In this document: positions 8,088 through 15,050 of the stretch, piece by piece | Numbering within the stretch: position 1 is the stretch's first letter | How the letters are laid out: every line of letters starts with the position of its first letter | Source of the DNA: Mucilaginibacter sp. SMC90 | GTDB lineage: Bacteria; Bacteroidota; Bacteroidia; Sphingobacteriales; Sphingobacteriaceae | Direction: 5' to 3' | DNA length: 64,000 nucleotides | Assembly: GCF_022811725.1 (NCBI RefSeq) | Contig: NZ_CP094527.1 | Location: 3,410,001 to 3,474,000, forward strand | Notes under the pieces: generated by a model | The model's input: the letters and a program-made list of their open reading frames with translations, nothing else | Told to the model about the DNA's origin: nothing | The model's database searches: none | Made by a program: the position numbers and the translations under genes

Positions 8088-8849
8088 TTAAAGTGTGTTT
8101 TGCAGATAGCTTTTTTCGGGCTCTGCCGGCCTTCTTTTTCTCATCGACTCTCCTTTCAGTTCCATCCGGTGCGCATCATGCACGATACGGTCAAGGATAG
8201 CATCAGCGATCGTCTTTTCACCAATGACCTCATACCATTTACTGACCGGCAGCTGAGAGGTGATGATCAGCGATGTCTTACCGTGCCTGTCCTCAATGAT
8301 CTCCATCAGTGCAGCCCTGCTCTGCGCATCAAAAGGCTGTATACCGAAGTCATCCAGGATCAGTAGTTGCTGGCGTTCCAGTTTGGCGACATCCTTCATG
8401 TAGGAACCATCTGCCTTGGCCATCTTCAGCTTAGCGAAGAGCTTGGGTGTACTGGCATAGAACACGCGGTAACCCAGTATGCAGGCCTGGTGTCCGATAG
8501 CAGAAGCAATGTAGCTTTTGCCGATACCGGTGCTGCCTGTGATCAGCAGGTTCTCATTACGGTCAATAAAGTGACAGTCTGCCAAACGCATCACCTGGTT
8601 GCGGTCGATGCTGCGATCTGCATGATAATGAATGTTCTCTACCGATGCTTTATAGCGGAACTTGGCGTACATGATGGTACGCTCTATGCGCCTGTTCTGC
8701 CGGTCGTCCCATTCGGCCTCTACCAGGTGAGCCAGCAGTTCATCAGTAGTGTATTCAGCGGTCTGGCCCGTTTCCAGGCAGCTTTTAAAGGCATGGTACA
8801 TGCCAAAGAACTTCAGCTTGCGAAGTTTGTCCAAGGTGTTCGTGTTCAT
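8088..8849 (-). CDS. istB: IS21 family helper ATPase IstB
   Basis: This 253-residue AAA+ ATPase belongs to the DnaC/IstB family. It has a Walker A motif in ITGSTGIGKSYIASA and a Walker B motif in LLILDDFG, followed by the sensor region SLIITSQLPVSKWYEVIG. IstB loads and activates the IstA transposase at target DNA. It starts 20 bp after the istA stop and is intact in length, so the IS may still be active. Confidence 0.95.
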   Translation of the reverse strand: MNTNTLDKLRKLKFFGMYHAFKSCLETGQTAEYTTDELLAHLVEAEWDDRQNRRIERTIMYAKFRYKASVENIHYHADRSIDRNQVMRLADCHFIDRNENLLITGSTGIGKSYIASAIGHQACILGYRVFYASTPKLFAKLKMAKADGSYMKDVAKLERQQLLILDDFGIQPFDAQSRAALMEIIEDRHGKTSLIITSQLPVSKWYEVIGEKTIADAILDRIVHDAHRMELKGESMRKRRPAEPEKSYLQNTL

Positions 8850-8869
8850 ATCGATCTATTTATTAATGG

Positions 8870-10420
8870 TTATTTATAGTAGTTCTCTCCACGGATATTG
8901 TCATGGCTGGGCATAGGCAGTTCGTCAGCAAATAAGCTATCCTCGTAGCTGTCCATCTTGTTCTCCAGTATCTGCTGTATAGTCTTGTAGTTATAAACGC
9001 CATAACCGAGTGCACGCCTGCAGGCACTGGCCAGCCTTTCGTTACCTGCCTTACGCGCCAGGCTGAGGATACCGATACAGGAGCGGTAAGCTTGTTCCGG
9101 GTGTTGCTTCCGGTCCAGTATCTTCAGGATGTAAAGCCTCACATCCTCATGAATGGATGCCGCCCATTCCAGGAACTTATCGGGTGTCCATTCGGTCATA
9201 AAGCGGTGTGTCGAAGCCAGGTGGTCTTTATCCGTAGTATAGCTGTAAGGGCTTTTGATACGCCTGTGCATGGCAATGCGTTCGTAGTGGTAATAGACCT
9301 CTACGTTGGTGCGGGAATACAGCAGTTTGACCTTCCTGCCGATGAAGCGGTACGGTACGCTGTAGTAGTGTTTGTCGATACCAAGACAAACATGCCCGTT
9401 CTTCATTACGGTGGCCTGGTGCTGCCGTTTGAACTCATAACGTAATGCCGGTAATGGCGAGAGAGCCTGGCGTTCTATCTCCTCGAACTGGAGCTTTCTG
9501 CTGTAATTGCGGCCTTTCAGCGGCTGGCTGTTATGTGCTTCTAAAGCGACCTTGACCGCTGTGTTCAGTTCTGCAAGGGTATGATAGGCCTCTTTGCGAA
9601 TAGGTGCGTAGATACGGCTGTAAACGATCTTAACAGCTCCTTCTACCAGTGCTTTGTCGCGAGGGCGGTACGCCCTCGCTGGTAAGATGGTCGTTCCGTA
9701 ATGGTCGGCAAAGTCGGCAAAGGTCTCGTTCAGTGTTGGCTCATAGCGGTTGCTTTTGGTAACGGCAGCCTTCAGGTTGTCGGGAACGATGGCGGCAGGT
9801 ACGCCGCCATAAAAGTGCAGGGCATTCTCGCAGGCTGCTATAAAGTCTTCTTTCTGCTGGCTCAGCACAGCTTCAACATAGGTCAATTGACTGGCGCCAA
9901 GGATAGCAACGAACACCTCGGCCTCAATGACCTCACCGGTATCCTTGTCCGTTATGCTTAGCTTTTCACCGGCAAAGTCCACATACAGCTTATCACCGGC
10001 TTTATGATCCAGGTGCATTGTGGGGTTCACGCGGGCTTTCCACTGGTTGTAATAAAAGCAGAATTGGGTGTATTTGAACCCGTCAGGGAACTCTTTGATA
10101 TAAGCTTCCCACAGGATGCGGCGGTTCATACCGACCCGCTTTAGCTCTTTATCTATTTGCGGGAAACATCGTTGCAGGGCTACCATCCGCTTGTCCGGAG
10201 GGCGTTCACTGCTTTTGCCAAAGAAGTCCTCCAGCTCTTTATCATTAAGGGTATTGATCTCTTCGAACGTAAAGCCGCTGGCATCGAACGCAATAAGGTA
10301 CTTCTTTGCGGTATTGCGTGACACGCCGGTCTGGGCCGCTATCGATAGCTTGCTGCGGCCCTGGCTGTACATCCTTAGGATCTGTCTTATCTTACTCATG
10401 CTTATCGTAGTGTTGGCCAT
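8870..10420 (-). CDS. istA: IS21 family transposase IstA
   Basis: This 516-residue transposase has an N-terminal helix-turn-helix (QGRSKLSIAAQTGVSRNTAKKYL) and a DDE integrase core: Asp in YVDFAGEKLSI, Asp in IVPDNLKAAV and Glu in DKALVEGAVKIVYSRIY. A C-terminal Mu-type beta domain follows (around residues 330-400). It is full length and undisturbed. It acts with IstB in transposition. Confidence 0.95.
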   Translation of the reverse strand: MANTTISMSKIRQILRMYSQGRSKLSIAAQTGVSRNTAKKYLIAFDASGFTFEEINTLNDKELEDFFGKSSERPPDKRMVALQRCFPQIDKELKRVGMNRRILWEAYIKEFPDGFKYTQFCFYYNQWKARVNPTMHLDHKAGDKLYVDFAGEKLSITDKDTGEVIEAEVFVAILGASQLTYVEAVLSQQKEDFIAACENALHFYGGVPAAIVPDNLKAAVTKSNRYEPTLNETFADFADHYGTTILPARAYRPRDKALVEGAVKIVYSRIYAPIRKEAYHTLAELNTAVKVALEAHNSQPLKGRNYSRKLQFEEIERQALSPLPALRYEFKRQHQATVMKNGHVCLGIDKHYYSVPYRFIGRKVKLLYSRTNVEVYYHYERIAMHRRIKSPYSYTTDKDHLASTHRFMTEWTPDKFLEWAASIHEDVRLYILKILDRKQHPEQAYRSCIGILSLARKAGNERLASACRRALGYGVYNYKTIQQILENKMDSYEDSLFADELPMPSHDNIRGENYYK

Positions 10421-10480
10421 TAGTGAAGTTGTTAAACCTCAAAAATAGGCCTGCTTCTACAGCATAAGCGGCTCGTTCGG

Positions 10481-10559
10481 GGTGGTCAGTTTCCTCCGAA
10501 ATCAGGTGGTCACTTTCCCGCGGAATCGGTGGTCAGTTTGCGCCGAAATCAGGTGGTCA
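10481..10559. repeat. Four tandem IS21 terminal repeats
   Basis: The unit GGTGGTCAnTTT...CGAAATCA repeats at 10481, 10505, 10528 and 10552 with 23-24 bp spacing. These are the probable transposase binding sites at the right end of the IS. Confidence 0.8.
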
Positions 10560-10777
10560 ATATCAGCGAATTCTCCAAGTATATCTAACTGAAATGCTTT
10601 AGAAGCTTTGCCCATAGCATTAATTAAACGCTCTCTAATTACATCTGTTACGGAATCATCAAGAGTCAATTGTTCATCTTCAAATTCTGGCTGAGCTGTT
10701 TCGTGTGGTTCCTCTTTCTTCTTGACGGTGTGCATCACAGCGTGATGTATTTCAAGATTATTAAAATTTATGTTCAT
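10560..10777 (-). pseudogene. 5' remnant of a gene cut by the IS (nucleoid-associated-like?)
   Basis: The frame starts with MNINFNNLEIHHAVMHTVKK at 10777 and continues about 72 residues before running into IS sequence, which supplies a foreign tail. The pattern (INFNNLEI, an acidic stretch, then TLDDSVTDVIRERLINAM and KASKAFQLDIL) reminds me of the N-terminus of nucleoid-associated proteins of the NdpA/NA37 family, but this is from memory and weak. A TATATTTG element lies upstream (10834-10841, minus), so transcription may still start and run into the IS. Confidence 0.5.
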
Positions 10778-10833
10778 GGTCTAAGTTTAATTTATAAATA
10801 TAGTAATTGAACAATTTAATTTACAAGGGATTA

Positions 10834-10841
10834 CAAATATA
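10834..10841 (-). promoter_or_regulatory. Bacteroidota -7 element of the truncated ORF
   Basis: On the minus strand TATATTTG matches TAnnTTTG exactly, 56 bp before the ATG at 10777. Transcription from here would read into the IS21-family element in the sense of istA. Confidence 0.5.
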
Positions 10842-10939
10842 ACATTTTACTAAAATAATTAGTAATTTTTATGAATAGGTTTAAGAATGATTAGATTGTA
10901 TTCAAAATTAAAACCTTAATTATAATCATGCGCTTGGTT

Positions 10940-10958
10940 GGGCTCGAACCAGGGACCA
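10940..10958 (-). repeat. Inverted 19-bp copy of the tRNA-Met T arm
   Basis: This is the exact reverse complement of 5062-5080 (TGGTCCCTGGTTCGAGCCC). It is not part of a tRNA: the adjacent bases do not match and no cloverleaf forms. Together with 11095-11111 it covers the full 31-bp tRNA 3' segment 5062-5092, in two pieces of opposite orientation. Confidence 0.8.
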
Positions 10959-11094
10959 TATTTTTTTATTTTTGTAAACAGCTGATTTTTAGCTATTTTT
11001 GAAAAGTCAGAGCGGTGAAACCCCAAAACGGCCACCAGGTCTTTTGTGCATTCCGTAAGTGATTGAAATTCAGCACGAAATAGAGATATAAGTA
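10959..11094. other. Spacer between the two att fragments, no gene seen
   Basis: This is 136 bp of AT-rich sequence between the inverted T-arm copy and the right direct repeat. No coding frame, promoter or strong hairpin stands out. Confidence 0.5.
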
Positions 11095-11111
11095 AGCCCA
11101 GGTGGGCGCAC
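11095..11111 (+). repeat. Right attachment repeat (attR)
   Basis: This is an exact copy of 5076-5092. It marks the right boundary of the island and is followed 7 bp later by the terminator that probably served tRNA-Met before integration. Confidence 0.8.
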
Positions 11112-11117
11112 AGAGTA

Positions 11118-11154
11118 CAAAACCCGCTTTTACATATGTAGAGCGGGTTTTTTC
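11118..11154 (+). terminator. Original tRNA-Met terminator, now beyond attR
   Basis: AAACCCGCT pairs with AGCGGGTTT around the loop region TTTACATATGTAG and is followed by a T-run. There is no gene directly upstream now, consistent with displacement by the island. Confidence 0.8.
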
Positions 11155-11540
11155 GTTTTACATATGAGGGTCAGTATCCCTTGCGGTATCGTGTCGCAAA
11201 TCATTCATTATTGTAATTATTTCAGCGATTCTCAAACAACGTACTTATATCGGAATTTTTGCCGCCAACCCCACCAAATAAAAGGTATTCAAACCTAATG
11301 AGACTTAATTATCAGCCCTGTTCTACTTGCGTTCCCATTCAGTAGATTTTAGCTATCAACATACTATTTACGGTTTATTTACAAATTTTACATTTTTATT
11401 TACAATGCAAATTCCTTGTAATGAAGCACATCAAAGTAATTTTGTTGCACAGACTTTAGGAGAATATAAAAAATCCCCAATGCATTAAATGGCCCCTGTT
11501 ATCAGGAGATAAATCGATATCAATTAAACTTATAAAAATT
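11155..11540. promoter_or_regulatory. Intergenic region with promoter for the secreted repeat protein
   Basis: No ORF is supported here. A well-formed Bacteroidota promoter is visible: TTG at 11416-11418, 18 bp, then TAATTTTG at 11437-11444, giving a leader of roughly 90 nt before the ATG at 11541. Confidence 0.55.
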
Positions 11541-12071
11541 ATGAAAAAAGTTACTTATGTGTTGATCTTACCGCTGCTTGTGGTAAGCGGCTTAGTATTT
11601 GCAAATCGTGAAATTAAAAGTGAAGTTTCTAAAAAGTTAACCTCTAAACCCATTTCTGATACTGAAAGGAAAGCTGCATTGAAAAAATGGGAGGCGAGCC
11701 CAGACGGTATAAAGTACAAAAAATGGGAAGCGTCTCCCGAAGGTAAGAAAGTGTATGCCGGCGCTGCTAAAATAAGGAATCAGGTTAAGGACTACACCAA
11801 TATGGAGGCTGTTGTAACCTCTCTTTCTCTTCCCCCAGGCTCGTTATTAGGTTTCGGAGTGATGGCCAGGATTAATGGGGACGATTATATTCTCAGGTTT
11901 GATGATGGGCTTCAGCAGCTAAATAGCCTGAAGGTTAATGACAAAATAATTATAAAAAGCCATAGCGTATCGTACGCGCCTAAGTATGCATATCCAATAG
12001 TATCTGGCGAATATGCAGAACGAGATAGTAAAATAATTTATAAGCATGCCCCTCGCAAAGGTGGTTGCTAA
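11541..12071 (+). CDS. Secreted protein with tandem KWEASP repeat
   Basis: This 176-residue protein has a signal peptide (MKKVTYVLILPLLVVSGLVFA). Residues about 50-72 hold two near-identical copies of a short unit, KKWEASPDGIKY and KKWEASPEGKKVY. A compact beta-rich domain follows, with LPPGSLLGFGVMARINGDDY and a KVNDKIIIKSHS segment, perhaps OB-like. The family is not recognised. It stands alone with its own promoter, just outside the island boundary. The C-terminus is basic and ends in a Cys. Confidence 0.75.
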   Translation: MKKVTYVLILPLLVVSGLVFANREIKSEVSKKLTSKPISDTERKAALKKWEASPDGIKYKKWEASPEGKKVYAGAAKIRNQVKDYTNMEAVVTSLSLPPGSLLGFGVMARINGDDYILRFDDGLQQLNSLKVNDKIIIKSHSVSYAPKYAYPIVSGEYAERDSKIIYKHAPRKGGC

Positions 12072-12400
12072 GTACAAGTAAATAGATTATAAAATACCTC
12101 CCTCTATATGCTTTGTTCCCGATTTTTGAAAGAATTTTTTAAGGAAAGATCAATTTAAAATCTAATGTTACAGAAATAAGCATAAGCACGCACGTAACCT
12201 TCATTTCACTTGTATAAGGCAATTAATAGCTTCAAATCATCCATAAGGCGGGTCGGGAACGTACATTAGGGCGCAAAAAAAGCAAAGCCTTTTAGAGAAA
12301 TCTAAGAGGCTTTGCTTGTTACTATAAATCGTAGATTTTGGCTTATAAATGCAGTTTATTAAACTGTGTTTTTTGTGGGTTGATAATTTTAATTGATTGT
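12072..12400. other. Intergenic region with minus-strand terminator
   Basis: No gene is seen. The only structure is the hairpin at 12281-12317, listed separately. Confidence 0.5.
12272..12317 (-). terminator. Terminator of the DUF1080 gene
   Basis: AGCAAAGCCTNTTAGA and its complement form a stem of about 16 bp (12281-12317) with a GAAA loop. On the minus strand it is followed by TTTTTTTGCGC, so it terminates the DUF1080 gene about 85 bp past its stop. Confidence 0.85.
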
Positions 12401-13054
12401 CTATGGCAACGCTTTGATTTGAATATGGCGGTATTCCATTTGGCCCCTGTCGCCTTCCAGTCCGATAGGGCCGGTGGCAGGTAATTTCAGCGCATCTTCC
12501 AGTACTTCGCCATTACATTCGCAATGTGCCACGTTATCCTTAACGGTAACGACAATTAAGTTCCAATCCTGCGGGCGATATTTTTTCAGATCTTTATAAG
12601 GCCCGGCAACCAGGTAGTCACGGCATTGCAATTGCGGGTTTCTCAAAAAAATACCGCTATCCGCATTTTTCGATGCCCTGAATTCGATCTTCAGTATGAA
12701 ATTAGTAGGAAACTCACGCAGTGTCCATGATTGCTGGATTTTTCTTTCCACACCTTGCGGATAATTTACGGTAAGTATTCCGTCTGCTGCCGAATAACGG
12801 CCATCGGATGATTTGATCTTTCCGTCAAAGTTTTCCATCACTTTACTGTCAGCATCCCGATAGCACCATCCGTTAAGCGTTTTGCCATCAAATAAGCTCT
12901 CAAAACCGGGATCAGGTTTCCAGTTTGCTTGTGCAATAACAGCGTTACGAGCAGTTAATGTGTTGATATGTGCATTAGCCAGCGGAATAAACAGGAATGC
13001 TGTCACGGCTACCAAGCCCCATAGTATTTGTTTGGTTTTTGCTTTGCTGATCAT
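12401..13054 (-). CDS. Secreted DUF1080 (3-keto-disaccharide hydrolase-like) protein
   Basis: This 217-residue protein has an N-terminal signal or anchor segment (LVAVTAFLFIPLANAHI). A DUF1080 domain spans about residues 45-215: FESLFDGKTLNGWCYR, then NFILKIEFRASKNADSGIFLRNP, WNLIVVTVKDNVAHCECNGEVLEDA and GPIGLEGDRGQMEYRHIQIK. The family folds as a concanavalin-like beta sandwich, and some members hydrolyse 3-keto-glycosides. A periplasmic or extracellular role in sugar processing is likely. It stands alone with its own terminator. Confidence 0.88.
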   Translation of the reverse strand: MISKAKTKQILWGLVAVTAFLFIPLANAHINTLTARNAVIAQANWKPDPGFESLFDGKTLNGWCYRDADSKVMENFDGKIKSSDGRYSAADGILTVNYPQGVERKIQQSWTLREFPTNFILKIEFRASKNADSGIFLRNPQLQCRDYLVAGPYKDLKKYRPQDWNLIVVTVKDNVAHCECNGEVLEDALKLPATGPIGLEGDRGQMEYRHIQIKALP

Positions 13055-13211
13055 CGGTTTGCTTTGTAAATAGGTATAAATTTATGGCATCTGTTCTATG
13101 AACTTAAAGGTATGAAATTGAATCGATTATTCATCAATAGGGGCATCCGGGAAACGCCCGATTATCCGCGAAGTTTTTTAAAATAAATTTGCGAAACCGA
13201 ATAGTTGCACA

Positions 13212-13219
13212 TATATTTG
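13212..13219 (+). promoter_or_regulatory. Promoter of the DoxX/ArsR/SRPBCC operon
   Basis: TATATTTG matches TAnnTTTG exactly. A TTG about 21 bp upstream (around 13188) is a possible -33 element. The ATG at 13255 follows with a leader of about 30 nt. This also argues against the earlier in-frame start at 13189. Confidence 0.6.
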
Positions 13220-13254
13220 CAACCAATCAGTTTCTTATTTTAAATAAACCAGTT

Positions 13255-13635
13255 ATGAAAAGTAAAATCCAATTTGTGTTATGCCTGCTAACGGGGCTAA
13301 TGTTTATCAACGCCGGGCTGAATAAATTTCTGAATTATATGCCGATGCCTAAAGAAATGCCTGAAAAAATGGTAAAGGTAATGCAAGCATTTATGGAAAT
13401 AGGCTGGCTCATGCCATTGGTTGGGGCCATGGAGATTTTTGGCGGTTTGCTATTGATCATTCCAAAAACAAGAGCCCTTGGTGCTATAGTACTGGTGCCA
13501 CTTTTAACCGGCATCCTGTTAGCTAATATCAGTATGGCCCCATCGGGTTTACCTATTGTATTTGTATTGATAGCTGTTATACTATGGGTAATTATAGATA
13601 ATTGGGAAAAATACCTCCCAATGATCAGGAAATAA
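13255..13635 (+). CDS. DoxX-family membrane protein
   Basis: From the ATG at 13255 this is a 126-residue protein with four hydrophobic segments and the DoxX-like pattern GLMFINAGLNKFLNYMPMP, VGAMEIFGGLLLIIP and ALGAIVLVPLLTGILLANI. DoxX-like proteins are small inner-membrane proteins, some associated with quinone-linked oxidation; the role here is unknown. It is the first gene of an operon with an ArsR regulator and two SRPBCC proteins, a grouping common in Bacteroidota. The upstream in-frame start at 13189 is rejected because the promoter element lies inside it. Confidence 0.82.
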   Translation: MKSKIQFVLCLLTGLMFINAGLNKFLNYMPMPKEMPEKMVKVMQAFMEIGWLMPLVGAMEIFGGLLLIIPKTRALGAIVLVPLLTGILLANISMAPSGLPIVFVLIAVILWVIIDNWEKYLPMIRK

Positions 13636-13688
13636 GATTTCATATAAGCTGGCTGATCTTATTTAGCCTGTGCGTAATTAGTACTTCA

Positions 13689-14009
13689 ATGAGAAGAGAC
13701 ATTTTTCAAGCCGTTGCCGATCCCACCCGCAGGGCTATCATTGCCTTAATAGCATTACAGGCGATGACCCCCAACGCCATTGCCGAGCATTTTGATACCA
13801 CCCGGCAGGCAATTTCAAAACACCTGAAGGTTTTAACCGAATGCGAATTGATAAAGCAAGAGCATCAGGGAAGGGAGATTTATTATCAATTGGAGATTGA
13901 CAAAATGAAAGAAATAGACAAATGGCTGGAGCAATTCCGAAAAATTTGGGAAACCCGCTTCCTGCAGCTCGATAACCTTTTATCAACCTTAAAAAAACAA
14001 CAAAAATGA
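13689..14009 (+). CDS. ArsR-family winged-helix regulator
   Basis: This is a 106-residue DNA-binding protein. RRDIFQAVADPTRRAIIAL is the typical ArsR/SmtB opening, and AIAEHFDTTRQAISKHLKVL is the recognition helix-turn-helix, followed by the wing HQGREIYYQL. No metal-binding Cys pair is present, so it belongs to the group linked with SRPBCC genes. Its last codons overlap the next ATG (ATGA at 14006), showing coupled translation. It probably controls this operon. Confidence 0.9.
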   Translation: MRRDIFQAVADPTRRAIIALIALQAMTPNAIAEHFDTTRQAISKHLKVLTECELIKQEHQGREIYYQLEIDKMKEIDKWLEQFRKIWETRFLQLDNLLSTLKKQQK

Positions 14010-14509
14010 AAAGTAATTTGTATTTCGATTTCGTTGCCGACAAAGTGAAAAATACGCTGACTATTAAGCGTGAATTTTTAGCTGGCAGGCCACTGGTTTG
14101 GGACTGCTACACCAAAAGTGAATTGCTTGACCAATGGTTTGCACCTGCCCCGTTAACTACCAAAACAAAATCAATGGATTTTAGCGAGGGTGGTCATTGG
14201 CACTATGCCATGGTTGAACCAAGTGGTACAGAATACTGGGGTTTAACAGAATATGTTAAAATTCAACCGATTGATTATTATACAGCATTAGATGCTTTTA
14301 GTAATGCAGATGGAGAAATTAATAAAGATCTTCCACGAGCAGAGTGGTTGGTGAACTTTACGGATAGGGAAGAAAACGCTTTGGTGGAAACTATTGTTAC
14401 CTATAAGTCTCTTTCAGATCTGGAAACGGTTATCCAGATGGGCATGGAGCAAGGCATGATGGCAACACTCGAAAAGCTTGATCAGCTATTACTAACCTTA
14501 AAAAAATAA
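14006..14509 (+). CDS. SRPBCC (AHSA1-like) protein 1
   Basis: This 167-residue protein has an AHSA1/START-like fold: LTIKREFLAGRPLVWDCYTKSELLDQWFAPAP, a FSEGGHWHYAMVEPSG strand pair, and a C-terminal helix MGMEQGMMATLEKLDQLL. Such proteins bind hydrophobic ligands in a deep cavity. It overlaps the ArsR gene by 4 bp and is followed by a second SRPBCC gene after 4 bp. Confidence 0.88.
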   Translation: MKSNLYFDFVADKVKNTLTIKREFLAGRPLVWDCYTKSELLDQWFAPAPLTTKTKSMDFSEGGHWHYAMVEPSGTEYWGLTEYVKIQPIDYYTALDAFSNADGEINKDLPRAEWLVNFTDREENALVETIVTYKSLSDLETVIQMGMEQGMMATLEKLDQLLLTLKK

Positions 14510-14513
14510 TAAA

Positions 14514-14927
14514 ATGAGCAACAAGATCACGGTTACCGCAACGGTAAATGCAGCTGTTAAAAAAGCCTGGGACTACTATACCAACCCGGAGCACATTACA
14601 AAATGGAACTTTGCTGATCCTTCGTGGCAATGCCCCTCAGCATCAAATGATATGCGGGTGGGAGGCAAATATTCAGCAAGAATGGAGGCCAAAGATGGAA
14701 GTTTTGGTTTCGATTTTGAAGCTACTTATGATGAAGTTGTTGATGGCGAAAGGTTTGCCTACACCATGCCAAACGGCAGGCAGGCCGCTGTTGCGTTCAA
14801 GGCAAACGGCAATCAAACTAAGGTTGAAGTAACATTCGACCCGGAAGAGCAAAACTCTCTTGAGATGCAAAAAAATGGCTGGCAGGCGATACTCAACAAC
14901 TTTAAAAAATACACTGAAGAAAATTAA
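14514..14927 (+). CDS. SRPBCC (AHSA1-like) protein 2
   Basis: This 137-residue relative of the preceding gene product has ITVTATVNAAVKKAWDYYTNPEHITKWNFAD at its start, a GGKYSARMEAKDGSFGFDFEATY strand region and the C-terminal helix GWQAILNNFKKY. It is the last gene of the operon and is followed by a strong bidirectional terminator. Confidence 0.9.
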   Translation: MSNKITVTATVNAAVKKAWDYYTNPEHITKWNFADPSWQCPSASNDMRVGGKYSARMEAKDGSFGFDFEATYDEVVDGERFAYTMPNGRQAAVAFKANGNQTKVEVTFDPEEQNSLEMQKNGWQAILNNFKKYTEEN

Positions 14928-14966
14928 CACAGTGCTTTGAAATAGTTTGCGACAAAATTATTGAAG

Positions 14967-15023
14967 AAAGCGCTGTAATACCCGATAACGAATTATTGTT
15001 TTCGGGTATTATAGCGCTTTTGA
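14967..15023. terminator. Bidirectional terminator
   Basis: AAAGCGCT..TAATACCCGA (14967-14985) pairs with TCGGGTATTATAGCGCTTT (15002-15020). It sits between the convergent SRPBCC and peroxidase genes and can serve both. Confidence 0.85.
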
Positions 15024-15050
15024 ATTTTGTTGCAAGCAATAAAAAGCTGT

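Larger units (their letters stand above)
7998..10559 (-). mobile_element. IS21-family insertion sequence
   Basis: It contains istA and istB in the usual order on the minus strand. The ends are related: TGACCAGGTGATTCCG at the left and, read inward from the right, TGACCACCTGATTTCGG. Multiple terminal repeats, typical of this family, are seen at the right end, with GGTGGTCA at 10481, 10505, 10528 and 10552. A further inverted pair lies inside (8041-8069 and 10453-10479; CGAACGAGC with CTGTAGAAGC). No target duplication is visible in the flanks (GAGAAGT and ATATCAG), suggesting a deletion or recombination after insertion. Confidence 0.9.
5076..11111. mobile_element. Genomic island integrated at the 3' end of tRNA-Met
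   Basis: The 17-bp sequence AGCCCAGGTGGGCGCAC occurs at the tRNA 3' end (5076-5092) and again at 11095-11111 in the same orientation. The recombinase gene lies directly inside the left end, reading toward the tRNA. The contents are the serine recombinase, a 50-residue partner ORF, an HNH-like protein, an IS21-family element and truncated ORFs. The sequence beyond 11111 starts with a terminator, as expected for the original tRNA downstream region. Integration is inferred; excision was not tested. Confidence 0.8.

Noticed and set aside
8034..10448. Several plus-strand ORFs across the IS element
   Set aside because: They are shadows of istA and istB, whose motifs are clear on the minus strand.
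10921..10970. A second tRNA gene on the minus strand
   Set aside because: Only 19 bp match the tRNA T arm; no acceptor, D or anticodon arms can be formed.
12320..12345. AAATCGTAGATTT resembling the LacI-type operator
   Set aside because: The centre is CGTA instead of CG with proper spacing, and it lies in a gene-end region outside the glycan locus.
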